NCBI GenBank assembly: GCA_051294375.1
Contig: CM119268.1
Coordinates: 19,150,318-19,214,317, forward strand
DNA length: 64,000 nt
Source of the DNA: Paraspadella gotoi
Lineage: Eukaryota; Chaetognatha
Direction: 5' to 3'
Under the pieces are notes generated by a model. It did not search any database and was not told where the DNA came from. It saw only the letters and a program-made list of their open reading frames with translations. Within the stretch, counting starts at the first letter, position 1, and each line of letters opens with the position of its first letter. The position numbers were made by a program, and so were the translations under genes. Shown piece after piece: positions 14,257-24,800 of this stretch.

Positions 14257-17200
14257 TTTTCTATCTTTCTTTCTTTCTTTCTTTCTTTTTTTCCTTTTTT
14301 TCTTTCTTTTTTTCGTTCTTCCTTTATTTCAATTTTTCCCAAGGATTAATGTTTTATTTTTCCCATTTTGTTTGGATCAACGTAAACGTCGAAGTTGACG
14401 CGAAAATTCCCGAGGCTCTCGTACAGTTTTGACAATGAGACTCATATCGAATTAAACAGAAACAAACGACGCTTCTTTCATAATTATTGGCGAGAAAATC
14501 CCGAATGAACTTTTTTCGTTGATCTAAAACTAAAACGTCGTTAAGGTTTTTCTTACGGTTAAAAAAAATTAAAAAAGCGCGTCTTGATTATATTATATTT
14601 TTCCTTGAATTTCGTTAACGATACAAAATTACACTGAACAAAAACGGAAATTTCGTAGTACTTTCTTTTTCTCTTGGCTGTAAATTTTCACAAGATTTAT
14701 TTACGGACACTATTTTCCATAAACGCCACATTTCTGTTCCTGAATCTATGAACCTAATTTTAACCCAAATATTTAATCTTAATCTTTTATTAAATACTCA
14801 ACCCAATTCCTTATCCTGATCCTTAACCCTAATTAGTAGTAACTGTAATTAGTAATAAATAACCCGAATCTAATCCCAAACGTTGATCTCTAATCTACTC
14901 TCTCTAAACCGATTCTCTGATTCCTAACCCTAACCCTAACCCTACCTTTAATCCTTATCCAAATCTAAACCCAAATCCTTTCCTTTATCTTTAAACCAAC
15001 TGACTTTATTCTCAATTTAAGTTGAAATTGGTCACTTTTAGAAAATATGGCCGATTAACGATCTGACGAAACTATATTATACTATACTATACTTTATTAT
15101 ACTATACTATACTATACTAGTAAATTTTGATAGAACTTGGCTGCTATTATCCCACGCAAACAATGTCGGATCTGCCCACGATCATTACCGGTAATTAATT
15201 AATTAATTAATACAAACTATATAAACTAAAATAATAATTTAATTAATAAATTAAATAATTTGATCCGAAATATTTGTTTTTAGGTCTTTTTGTCTCTGAC
15301 CATGACAAAAGCAATAATTAATTGATTTATAAATAAATTGATTGATTGAACAATTAATTATTAGATAACTAAATAAATTGATTGATTAAAAATTAAATGA
15401 TTAATTGACCGATCAATTAATTATTTATTAATTAATTTATTAACTAATTAATTATTTGATTAATTAATACATCTTGCATTTACATTTAATATAAAAGAAA
15501 AAGAAGCATAATCAATTAGTGAAACAGGTTTTTGTTTTTTCCATTTAAACTCCTTTCCATTCTGACGATTCCATCGAAACTTAATTTCCAGCTAAATCAC
15601 ACACTTTCCTACCCACATACAAAATTTCAAGTCCACTTATGAGTAATTGGCATTCAAATAGTGAAATAAATTTTTTTTCCATTTAAACTCATTTCCACTT
15701 GCACGATTCTATTGAAACTTTATATCCAACTCAATCACACACTTTCCTACCCACACACAAAATTTCATTCCTATCCATCCATCCAATCACTAGTAATTTG
15801 AGTTTAATGCTAAGGGGGGACGGATGGACGGACGGACGGACGGACGGACAGACGGACAAGCAAACAGACACACAGACAGACAGACGGTCATCATTTTTTT
15901 GCATAATTTATTATAATTTGATGTCCTGACATGATTTAGGTTAATGGACCGACGGACCGAGAATGTGTATTATAGAGTCGGAACCTGCTGATCAACAGAT
16001 CCGACTAAAAAAAATGTTATCAATCAATTTGCGAATTTATTCGACATTTTTGTTTCCGTCGTCATCCGTTTGCTTCCTTTTCTTCGTCCGGCAGATTCCG
16101 GCATAAACGTCGAAGGATCGCCGGAACCGATGGCGGATTCACCGAGACAAAACGGACGACGAATGTCGACGGATGAAAAGGAGAAGATGATCTCAGATGC
16201 GGAGAAGGTGGGGAGAAGGGATTGGATGTTATTGGATGAAATTTGATGAGATGAAAATAAATGGGATGACATTTGATGAGTTGGGATGAGATGGGATGAA
16301 ATTGATTAAGATGGCGTGAGATCTGATGAGATGGGAATAGCTGCGATGAGATTTAATAATATGGAAATAAGTGGGATGAGATTAGATGCGAGGGGAGGAA
16401 ATGGGTTTCGATTTGATGAGGTGGGAAAAGCTTGAAAAATATTTAAAGAGATGGGAAGAGATGGCATGAGTTTTGCTGAGATGGGAGTGAAATGGATTGA
16501 TTGACAATTAACTGCTTATAATTTTATCGTTATGATTGGTTGATTGATGAATTATAAATTGATCGCTTGATTGTTGATTGATTGATCGCTTGATAAATAA
16601 ATCTTATTAAATATTGCCCATTCCCCCTCTTACCTCTTCCCCCCTTTCAAAACGTCAGGAGCGTCAGGAGTTCATCCGGTCCCAAATCGTCCGCCGCCGA
16701 CGCAGCGACGTCCTGCCGTACACGCAGCCGCTCCCGACGGAGGATCGACTCGTCGCCGAGAAGCAGAGATCGACCGCGGCGATGAAGGCGGAGCACCGGA
16801 AGTACAGCCTCGCCTCAAAGAAGAATCTTTGGGAGAAGATTGTGGAGGAAGAGGCGGAGAAGGCGAAACAGGTATATAAAATTTGGTTCAGCCAAATGTA
16901 AAAATTGTTTATTCATTGCTATGTTGCCCCTAACATTTGACGGGCTATGGAGGGCTAAGGCTTTTGATCAAGACTCTCTCACTGTTAACTTCATTTACTC
17001 CTGGGGTACAATTAGCCTGATGATTCAGGAAGCCATAGGAAATCCTTAAATCCTTAAGTGCATTGTCATTAAAATGCGATACTCTATAATAAGGTTTGCA
17101 AAAATCCATACAACGAAAATCAGAATGTCATAATTACAATAAAAAACTTAAGGCAATAAATATTGTTTATTTTGGCAACGGCAAACTTTTACCCCGTGAG

Positions 17201-20190
17201 CCAAATCCGATGATACGACAGAAAAATTAATTGTACGTAAACTATACGCATATAAGAAAAATTTATAGCACCAATTGAAAGAAAAATCATTGACGTTTTT
17301 AAAAAGTTCAAAACATTGCTTAAAAACGCTTTAAAACATTCTCAAAATGTACAAAAAAGCTCAGCATCGCTAGAAAAAATTCTTCTTCATGGAGCAAAAA
17401 ACCTTGTCCAAAAGCAGCTCTAATCTTTTACCATTACAAAAGTCGAATGCTCATAACAACTTTAGTTTCTGCTTACATACCTTTCTAGTTCTAAATCACC
17501 AAAAGAAAAAAAATAAGATTTTACAGTTTGGAACCTCAGGATAGCGAAGGAATATTCCCTCTTCTCAAACTGATTTTTCTTGAAATATAATGGAAAAAAC
17601 TTTTATGCAGCAGATGCTGTGATTCACTGGTCACTTTTTTCAAGCTTAAACTACCAATTTTTAAAATTGTCTTGCCATAAGCACTCCCTCTTTCTTTAGT
17701 TTTTCAATATAAGACAAGCTAATTATAGGCAGTGAATAGACATCTTCGTCTTGCCAATAATCTTTTGGCACAAAAAAGCAGTCTTGGAAATTGCTTAGTC
17801 CGCCAGTGAGAATTATTTGAATAAAAGCTGGAGCATCATTCTCTCAGGAACCAAGGGTTATGGACTTAATAGTGGGCAAAAAAACCCAATATATCTGTAA
17901 CACTGCCTTAAAAACTTAATACAAAATTATTCATTGCACTCGATTTTTAACAAATACGATTCGCTGGAATAGGAATAGCTGGATAACTAAATAATAATCT
18001 TAAGGTTCTGGTGGTCCTATCACCACAGATGGATTAAAGCTGTTCCTTTCGCATCGCCTCAGTGGCTCAGTGGACTAATGCACCATCCCAATGGTTCAAG
18101 CCCTGAGGTTGTCATGTAGAAAGTGGGATGGACCGGGTAACCCGCCTGTAGGCAAGGGCCTACTGCCAGATCCAAAGCTCTGGACTACATGTACATGCTG
18201 TCTCGCTGTCGCCACGAGTTGACACCGCTGCGGGTGGGGCGCCCTGTAAAACCAGCCTCTTCAAGGTTATTAAAACATACGATGAAGCTTTTACACGGGT
18301 TTCAAATGGGAGTAAAATAAAATGATCAAATACTGAGGCTAAATTATCTGATATAGCAACTTCAGATTTTGCACCCTGGTAAAAGAATTGCTGACATTTT
18401 TTATTTTCCAACTCCCAGTAATGCAGCTTGCTTAGTTTCTTAGTTATGTGCTCATCAATGGCATAACTCATAATTCACAACCACAATAATAGCCTTTTTC
18501 ATTTTACAATTTTTCTAGTTAAAAAAACCCGTGTTGATAAAAGTCGATTTTCCCATTTGGTTTTGGAACACTCAAGTTTAAAAAGCCATATCTCCTAAAC
18601 ACATTGATTCCTTTTTTAAAATATATTTATTTTTTTAATATAATTTTTAAAAATGTTTTTTTAACAGCGTTTGGAATTTAAAGTTATAAAGTTTGATTTC
18701 TTTTGCAAGACTTCTTTAGTGACAAATTACTTTGAAAAAAAAATGATATGTGATAGGTTAGAACTTCAGAACAACTGTATTACACCCCTCTGCTTAACTT
18801 TAATTCTTTTGGTAAAAAAAATTGATGCAGTTAATTGTGTGTTGTATTGATTACTATATTTTTTGAAACTACTCATGTTTTAAAAGGAAAACAAATCCTA
18901 CTGTTAGCCACAGCTGCTTTTCATATTTTCCCAGGTTTAACTTGCCAATTATGATCACGGATCTGCATCTTCTCAACAATCATTTTAGCCCCGATTTTGA
19001 TGCCTTAATGTTGTTAAGCTAAGCTGCTTAAATTGCTTGCCCAAAGGATTGAGAATGAATCTCTTATAAACCAACTGCCCTCCTAGACCTTGTAGAGGTC
19101 AATAAAACTGAAAATATTTAAACTGTAATCTTGGATACTGAATTAAAAATTATTCATGCGATGAGCCATCAATTTGACGACTTTGACATCTTCGCAAAAA
19201 AAAATTATTTCAATTGTTAATAAAGATCACTTTAAATAAAATTTTAACATATACAAAAAACCGTTTACGGTTTCGAGCAGAAACCCATTTTCCTTCTATA
19301 GAAAAACAGTTACGTTTATGTCGATGCAGTAAACCATGGCAATGATTTCTTTCGTGTCTCTGGATTTGGCTCACGGGTAGTAAATATAAAAATATAAAAC
19401 TAAGTTAAGTTTCATCCCTTTTCTCTCCGTGACAGACCTACCGACCGACCACTAAGAAAACGCCCGGCATTACCCGCACAATGTCTTGGCAGCCGGTCTC
19501 TGCCCCTCCGCCTTCCAATTCCGCCTCGGCACCAACTCCAGCCGCCCGCATCAACCACCCGGCCCCTTCGCCTCGCCAACAACATCAACCGCAGCCTCAG
19601 CAAAAACAACAACAGCAGCCGCAGCCCATTAATCGCCTGACGCAGAACCCGGCGGCGCAGAGGTTCCGCCGCCTTGACAAGAGCGACTCGGTGGCGGGCG
19701 CTCCGACGGGATTTCAGTATCGAGAGAGAGAGAGCGCGACGGAGAGGATCAAGCGGGAGATTGAGGAGCAGAGGGAGAGAGAGGAGGAGTTGAGGAAGTT
19801 GGGGAGGATAGAGGGAGGAAGGAGAGGATCGGTGGAGGAAGCGCCTCTGGTGAGCGTTTCGCGATGCATGAGTAAAGAGGAGAAGAAGATGAAGAGGGAA
19901 GAGGCGAGAAGAAAAGGGGGGGGGGGAGTGGGAAACCGGAGGGGAAGGGGGGGGGGAAAAGGAGGAGTATTAAACCCGGGGGGGACCCGGGGGTTTTTTT
20001 CGTTTAGTTTTTTTTCTTTGGTGTTAATCTAGTTGTATTTACTTTATCATACATATACTGTATAAATACTACGGTTTTGTTTGTGCGTTTCGTTTGACTG
20101 CGTTTACAAGTTTTGAATCTTGAAATTTTTTTTTTTTTCAGTCCCTTTTCATCTTTCTTTTTCTTTCTTTCTGCATCTTTCCAGGTCTAA
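7998..20190 (+). CDS. Low-complexity coiled-coil gene with MISP/AKAP2-like C-terminus (6 exons)
   Basis: Proposed exons: 7998-9135, 9626-9841, 16095-16207, 16659-16871, 19436-19849, 20185-20190. All junctions keep frame (phases 1,1,0,0,0) with canonical GT and AG. The ATG at 7998 follows a splice acceptor and an in-frame TAA. The product is about 700 residues: an acidic N-terminus with a polyQ run, seven-residue EQSIETN-type repeats and an EEEEKK array; then ECPEVLLEIQKMNLAEAIQ and a polyThr tract; a basic RRRRSDVLPYTQPLP segment with charged helices; and a Pro/Gln-rich exon ending in ERIKREIEEQREREEELRKL. That last motif resembles the EREI...EREEELRR signature of the MISP/AKAP2 C-terminal family, which binds actin or anchors kinases; this link is inferred from memory. 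The final exon adds only Val then TAA. Reading through instead extends the fifth exon with basic residues. The first exon alone is solid coding sequence. Confidence 0.55.
9541..9606. repeat. (CT)n tract upstream of an exon
   Basis: CT-rich tract ending 20 nt before the acceptor at 9625. It probably doubles as the polypyrimidine tract of that intron. Confidence 0.8.
11024..11102. repeat. (GA)n microsatellite
   Basis: GA dinucleotide tract with a few AAAGAG interruptions. Confidence 0.95.
11441..11672 (-). mobile_element. tRNA-derived SINE family B, copy 1
   Basis: One of five similar copies of about 230 bp in this window. Read on the minus strand it contains GGGGTTCTAGCCCGG, a good match to a tRNA T-arm / RNA polymerase III B box. 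Conserved blocks include TTCAATATAAGCAGTCCCTG and the terminal GTTGGTGGATTTTAGTCCACC palindrome region. Confidence 0.65.
12714..14161 (+). mobile_element. GTCGGATCTGC-ended non-coding element, copy 1
   Basis: The left end has TTTTTAGTC followed directly by ATTCACTTTGTCGGTCCGTC, so the usual terminal hairpin is deleted. The right end is the conserved GGCAGATCCGACATTGTTTG and CTCAAACTTGTTT. The interior has (CCGT)n, about 140-bp repeated units (GATTGG...GAATGAAATTTTGTGT) and an 18-bp minisatellite. No transposase ORF is present. Confidence 0.6.
13751..14060 (+). repeat. 18-bp minisatellite inside the mobile element
   Basis: About 15 units of AAATTATGCAAGTTGAAA with few changes, degenerating at the right side. 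A related 18-bp array occupies 47095-47410 in another copy of the same element. Confidence 0.85.
14157..14325. repeat. (TTTC)n microsatellite
   Basis: Tetranucleotide array starting exactly at the right end of the mobile element. The ORFs it generates in several frames are artefacts. Confidence 0.95.
14925..14947. repeat. Short interstitial telomere-like repeat
   Basis: Three to four CCCTAA units lie inside a degenerate CTTAA/CCTAA-rich stretch at 14750-15000. Confidence 0.5.
15071..15119. repeat. (ACTAT)n microsatellite
   Basis: Pentanucleotide ACTAT-type array with two interruptions. Confidence 0.8.
15155..16010 (-). mobile_element. GTCGGATCTGC-ended non-coding element, copy 2
   Basis: Inverted relative to copy 1. 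The left end reads GCAAACAATGTCGGATCTGC. The right end has the GAGTCGG...CAGATCCGACTAAAA hairpin. The interior has (GACG)n and the CACACTTTCCTACCCACA repeated block. It ends 84 nt before the exon at 16095. Confidence 0.65.
16095..16207 (+). CDS. Third exon of the MISP/AKAP2-like gene
   Basis: Enters in phase 1 after GGCAG and leaves in phase 0 at GAGAAG|GTGGGG. It encodes a Ser/Pro/Arg-rich segment ending in a charged helix (STDEKEKMISDAEK). Its codons are GC-rich compared with the flanking GATGAGATGGGA-type repeats. Confidence 0.55.
16659..16871 (+). CDS. Fourth exon of the MISP/AKAP2-like gene
   Basis: Encodes ERQEFIRSQIVRRRRSD, then LPYTQPLPTEDRLVAEK, then a charged helix ending WEKIVEEEAEKAKQ. 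The donor is CAG|GTATAT. This is the most protein-like segment of the gene and the best query for finding its family. Confidence 0.65.
17188..19382. mobile_element. 2.2-kb inverted-repeat element filling an intron
   Basis: Both ends carry CCCGTGAGCCAAATCC in inverted orientation (about 17191-17208 and 19361-19377) with TTTTAC-type borders. It occupies nearly the whole intron 16872-19435. A minus-strand ORF at 18160-18471 may be a transposase remnant but I do not recognise it. It looks like a decayed DNA transposon. Confidence 0.5.
18055..18242 (+). mobile_element. tRNA-derived SINE family C
   Basis: The head has an A box (TGGCTCAGTGG) and a B box (GGTTCAAGCCC) in tRNA order. A 7-bp acceptor-like stem, GCCTCAG with CTGAGGT, encloses them. 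The anticodon arm is shortened, so this is a SINE head, not a working tRNA gene. It is nested in the 2.2-kb element. Confidence 0.65.
19436..19849 (+). CDS. Fifth exon of the MISP/AKAP2-like gene
   Basis: Starts TYRPTTKKTPGITRTMSW after a GACAG acceptor. It passes through a Pro/Ala/Gln-rich region (about 19500-19635) and ends with the ERIKREIEEQREREEELRKL coiled coil and a basic GGRRGS stretch. The donor is CTG|GTGAGC. The coiled coil supports the MISP/AKAP2 comparison. Confidence 0.6.
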
Positions 20191-21154
20191 AGTGTAATTT
20201 AAAAAAAAACATTTGATATAAATTGCTAAAAATGATAATTGCTCGATTTTGTTTTTTTCTTCTGAAACGAATATCGTTTTTGCATGAAGTTGAACATTAA
20301 AGAGTTTTCGTCCTACCGAATCTCTTTTGTAACGTGTAAATATATATTCTTTTTAATTATTTGTAATTCTATCCTCGCGTTAAAACAAACTGTTAATCAT
20401 TGATTGTGCCATTTAAAAAGAAATACAAAATAATTTAAGTTTCAGATCTTTTGTTTTTACTCAATCGAGATTAACTTTAAGCCCGAGAGGTGTCCGAGGT
20501 TTGTTAGAAAAACGGGAAATAAAAGTACATAGAAAAGTCCATTGAAAAGTTAATTGTTTTATAAAATTTTCATTTTATTTCAAAAGAATAGTATTTGAAA
20601 AAAAATGCCAGACAACTCATTGCTATTGAGTACTACTCCTCGCTTAGATGAATAAACAAACGCGATTAATGAGTGATGTTTTTATAAAACAATATCAATC
20701 ACGATGATACTTTACAAAAAAAATTCATACATCAAAAATATATTGCAATAATGTCGATCCTTGACGAGACGGAAAGCCGTTCCTCCCTGCCCATTCAGTT
20801 CTTAAAGATGGCAAGAAAAAGGTCAAAAGCTACAGCTTAAAGGTTAACGGTTAACCTAAATCGAAACTCAGGGCAAACGAATAAAAATAATAAAATTATT
20901 TCATTATTTATCGAAATTCACCCAATGTACTTTTTCCTCCATCTTTTCTTTCCTTTAATTCTTCATTTATCCCCCAAGATTCCCCCCTCCTCGTTCCGAA
21001 ATAAAATTAAAATAAGTTCATTCTATTTTTAAACAAAATTACGATCCTCTTCCACAGTCCACTCAATCCTCTTTCATTCCCCACCGACCCACCACGCCCA
21101 AACCTCGGTCCCCCCTGCCTCCACCCCCTCATCCTCCTTCTTCCCCTTTCGTCT
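20191..21154. other. Intergenic region between convergent genes
   Basis: AT-rich, with no exon I can support. It lies between the ends of the plus-strand gene and the minus-strand CCDC24 gene, so both 3' UTRs are probably here. Confidence 0.5.
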
Positions 21155-21809
21155 TCAAACGTCGTCTCTACACTGAAGCACCATCTTGCGAAACCGCGAG
21201 GCGTGAGCGGACGACGGTCGCGCCTCAGCGCCGATCGGCGGCGTCGGCGGCGGCGTCGGCGCCAGTAGAGCGTCCAGACCGGCGTCCGTCACCGGTTCTC
21301 CGCCATTCGCAGAAGCGACGCCACCGACGGCGCCGGCGCCTTGTTTAACCCGAACCTTGAGAGCTTCCACGGTGACGAGTTTGTGGGCGAAAGATAACGC
21401 CGATGCAGATGACGACACCGCCGCAGCCGCCGCGGCTCCCGGCGACGCCGCGTCGTCCTTCAGCGGCGACGAGTCTCTTATTCTCAGCCGATTGGTCGAC
21501 CCGAAAGGCTGCCGCGCCGCCGGGCCTCGTTCTGGCGTCGTGCCAACGACTTCGACGGGATGAACGGCGCGCAATGGCTTCGCGGTGTCGTTGGCGCCGC
21601 TTTTGACGCTCGACGACGCCGGTCGCGATTTGGGTCTCGTCGAGGAAGGTGGGCGTGGCAGGAAAGGTGAAGAGGCGATGGAAGAGGTGGAGGCGTCGAC
21701 GGAGGAGTTGGGGATGTTGGAGGAATTGGAGGAGGAAGAGGATGTGTGAGTTGATTTGGACGGAAGTGTTGATGAGACGGTGAGGAAAGGACGAGCTGAG
21801 GGTTTATCG
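21155..21809 (-). CDS. CCDC24: CCDC24 last exon
   Basis: The acceptor CTTCTCAG precedes C-GAT-AAA-CCC, which completes the phase-2 codon left by exon 4 at GGAAG|GTAAGT. It codes for a Ser/Pro-rich linker, FLPRPPSSTRPKSRP, an alanine tract and the C-terminus. The stop codon is at 21155-21157. Confidence 0.65.
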
Positions 21810-24800
21810 CTGAGAAGTGTGGGGGAGAGGAGAAGGGAGAAGAGAGTCAGGAATTACGATTGTCGTTTTAAATGGCTTCGTGGCCTTTTGTTTGTTTTTT
21901 TGTTTGTTTGTTTGTTTTTCATGCTAAACTCAATAGACTTTTAAAACTCCTGCGATTAAATTATTCATTATTATTAATTTATGAATGTGCAATCTTGCAA
22001 ATTTATGTCTTTTTAAGTCACATGGGTAGGTGAAAACATTGGTTGTTTACCCGTTCCTTTTTATTTTTCGCCGGCTACTATAAAGGGCTATAAAAGCCAA
22101 TACACTACTCTAAATCACTCTTGTCTTTCTCTTACGTATTTTTAGTTTATTATTATTGTTTGAGATTAATTAATGTAGTCGGGCATTGCCTAGGTTCACC
22201 CCGCCTAGAATCATGTTGTGACCCGGTGGCTCATTGAATAAAGCCATCAGCTCATGACCACTAGGTACCGGGTTCAATCCCAACCCGGTACCAACCCTGC
22301 GGGAAGCGTGAGGACGGCCGTAAGCCGCTTTGGGGGCATGGCAAACCCTCAAGCCTGGTTCCAAGCCCAGGAACCCGTTCCATGGCTGCTAGAGGGGGTT
22401 ATAGAAGTTACGGATAGTCATCTTCAGCCCATGTAGCGCCTTATCCACATTAACGATGAACGAATAAGATTAGGAGTTGACTTAAAAATTAAACTTATTA
22501 AATAATTTTATATTGGTTGTACCAATTTCATAATAATATTAATAAGATATAAGATCGAGAAAACGCAACTTACCTTCCGTTTCCGAACGAAGTCTGTCGC
22601 TTCATCATAAACCCGGCGCCGCCCTCTCCTCCGAAGGCGTCGCCGGCGCCTTGCTCCAGCAGCTGTCGCTCCAGTTTGGTCCGCTGCTCCTTGAGATCAG
22701 TGAGGGTGGGTTCGTCGGCGACTCCAGCAGCCGAATCGGAGCGGAAGTCGGATTCCGACTCGAGACAAGACTGTTTGGATGTGAGTGGGTGGAGGAGCAG
22801 GATTGGAGGAGAAGGAGTGGAGGAGTGAGTGGGTGAGGAGGGTGAGAGAGTGGAGAGAGGAGGGGGTAAGGAGTGGAGGAGCAGGAGTGGAAGAGTGATT
22901 GGGTGAGGAGTGAGGGAGTGAGGAGTGGAGTCAAGGGAGTAGGTGTGAGGAGTGGAGGGAAGAAGAGTGGTGAGGAGGAGTTTGAGAGTGGAGGAGCAGG
23001 AATGGGTGAGGAGGGGGTGAGAAAAGACAGGGAGTTTAAAACAGAGTTAATACTTAATTTATTGAAATAAAAAATAGAAAGTAAGAAAAAAAGGGAGAGA
23101 GGAAATCGAGAAAAATACTTTATACATAGTTGTTATACTTGTTTTCATTAACGAATAAAATTTGAAAATAAACTTACAAAAAATTTATTAGCAGTCAATT
23201 TTTTCAAGTTCTATACACAAAATTTAAAGTTTCACATAACTTCACCATTTGTGCATCATTATAACTTTCAAACCGTTCGGCACTATTTTCTGAAAGGCGC
23301 AATTCCGGTTTCTTAATAAACTTAATTTTTATTTTATTATCTAATACTAATACTTAACAATATCCTCTAATCTTAAACCCAATCATATTCCATACCATAA
23401 CAATTATCCTAACTTAATTTCCATTTTAAGCTTAAACGGGGCGCTTTCGGGAAAATTACGGCGCCGATCTGTTCAAAACCTGCAAAAAATCGATATTCTT
23501 TGTAGAGATTTTTCGCCTCCGCTTCCAACGCGGATCTCAATCGATCATGATCTCGACGTAACCCGCCGTCGTCCGTCATTGTCATCGGTGTCGGCGTCAT
23601 TTTTGTCGCCGAACGCCATCGTCGCCCGATCCGGCGCCGAGAGTCCGACGTCATTTTTTACGGGGGCGTCAGCGGCGGCGTCGTCGGCGCCGATCTCGCA
23701 CGGCGCTCTCGACCGTCGCGTCCGCTGGACCGGTAGATGGACGGCGTTGTCTTGGCTTGGAGGTAGGAAGGAGGAGGAGGAAGAGGAGCCGGAGGTGGAT
23801 CGTCGAGCGCGTAGCGGGAGAACGTGCTTCGTCTGACGCGAGCGGAGGATCTGGGGAAGGGAGGGAGGGAGGTAGGAGAGGAGGAAGAAAGAAGAAGAGG
23901 GGGAGGAAAGTGTGGAGAAAGAGAATGAAGGAAGGCGGGTGTGAAAAGTTGAAGAAGGAAGAAGGAAGAGAAAAGAAGACGAAAACGTAAGTTGAATAAC
24001 TCGAAAATCATGATATTTTGGCGAATCGAATGATCACGAGTCACTGTGAAAATCGACAGTCGTCGTTTTCATCATGTCGTCGTCGTCGTCGACTGCCTAC
24101 TCCTTCCTCAATATTTTATATAAATGAAATATAAGGAATTAGAAGGCAGTCGATGTGGAGGACTGTGGCTTTTACAATTTATGGGACTCGCCGGTCATTT
24201 GAGTCCCCAAAGAATCTACAATAATCAGCCTTCAACTTCCTCAAAAGCTTTCCTTCTCTCCCATTTCCCCAACTGTATCCCTTCCTTTTCAGCCTTGGAT
24301 TGCCTGCCTTACCTTACTAATAATAACCTTACCTTTTTTATCACCCTTTTCCCTCTCCTTATTTGCCTTACCTGCTCCAACTGCCGCCCTTCCTTCTCAG
24401 CCTTGGATTGCAACGCCTCAACGTAAAACTGAATCTCCTTCTTGAGTCTGAATCTGACTTCGGCGGCTCCGGCAGCGGCCGCCCCGTCGTCGGCAGGAGT
24501 CAGCAGCAGCCGTGTCTCCTCGCGAAACTCGCGCAAATCTCCAAGAGGTTGTCACCTTGAGAAGTAGATTCGATTGGTTGGTTGGTTGGTTGATTGGTTG
24601 GTTAAATGATTTGATTGTTTGTTTGTCCGATTCATTGATTGATTTTTTCTTTAACCACTTTGCCTTCCGAGACGTTTGAATTAATGCAAAATGTATGTTT
24701 GTTTTTTTTATATAGAGATCTTGTAATGTTTTTCTCGATTAAAAAGAAAATATGGATGACCTTCAGACCCGAGTTTGGTAATTCTTAATTCCCAGCCCCA

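Larger units (their letters stand above)
9842..16094. other. 6.3-kb intron rich in repeats
   Basis: This intron of the MISP/AKAP2-like gene has no exon I can support. It contains a (GA)n tract, a tRNA-derived SINE, an 18-bp minisatellite, a (TTTC)n array and two copies of the GTCGGATCTGC-ended element. The rest is AT-rich unique sequence. Confidence 0.5.

Noticed and set aside
14086-14432. Several overlapping Phe/Leu/Ser and Lys/Glu ORFs
   Set aside because: All derive from the (TTTC)n microsatellite in different frames.
23658-24044. CCDC24 exon 3 read in the frame of this ORF, implying an in-frame TAA
   Set aside because: The phase left by exon 2 selects another frame that is open through the TAA position, so no stop-codon reassignment is needed.
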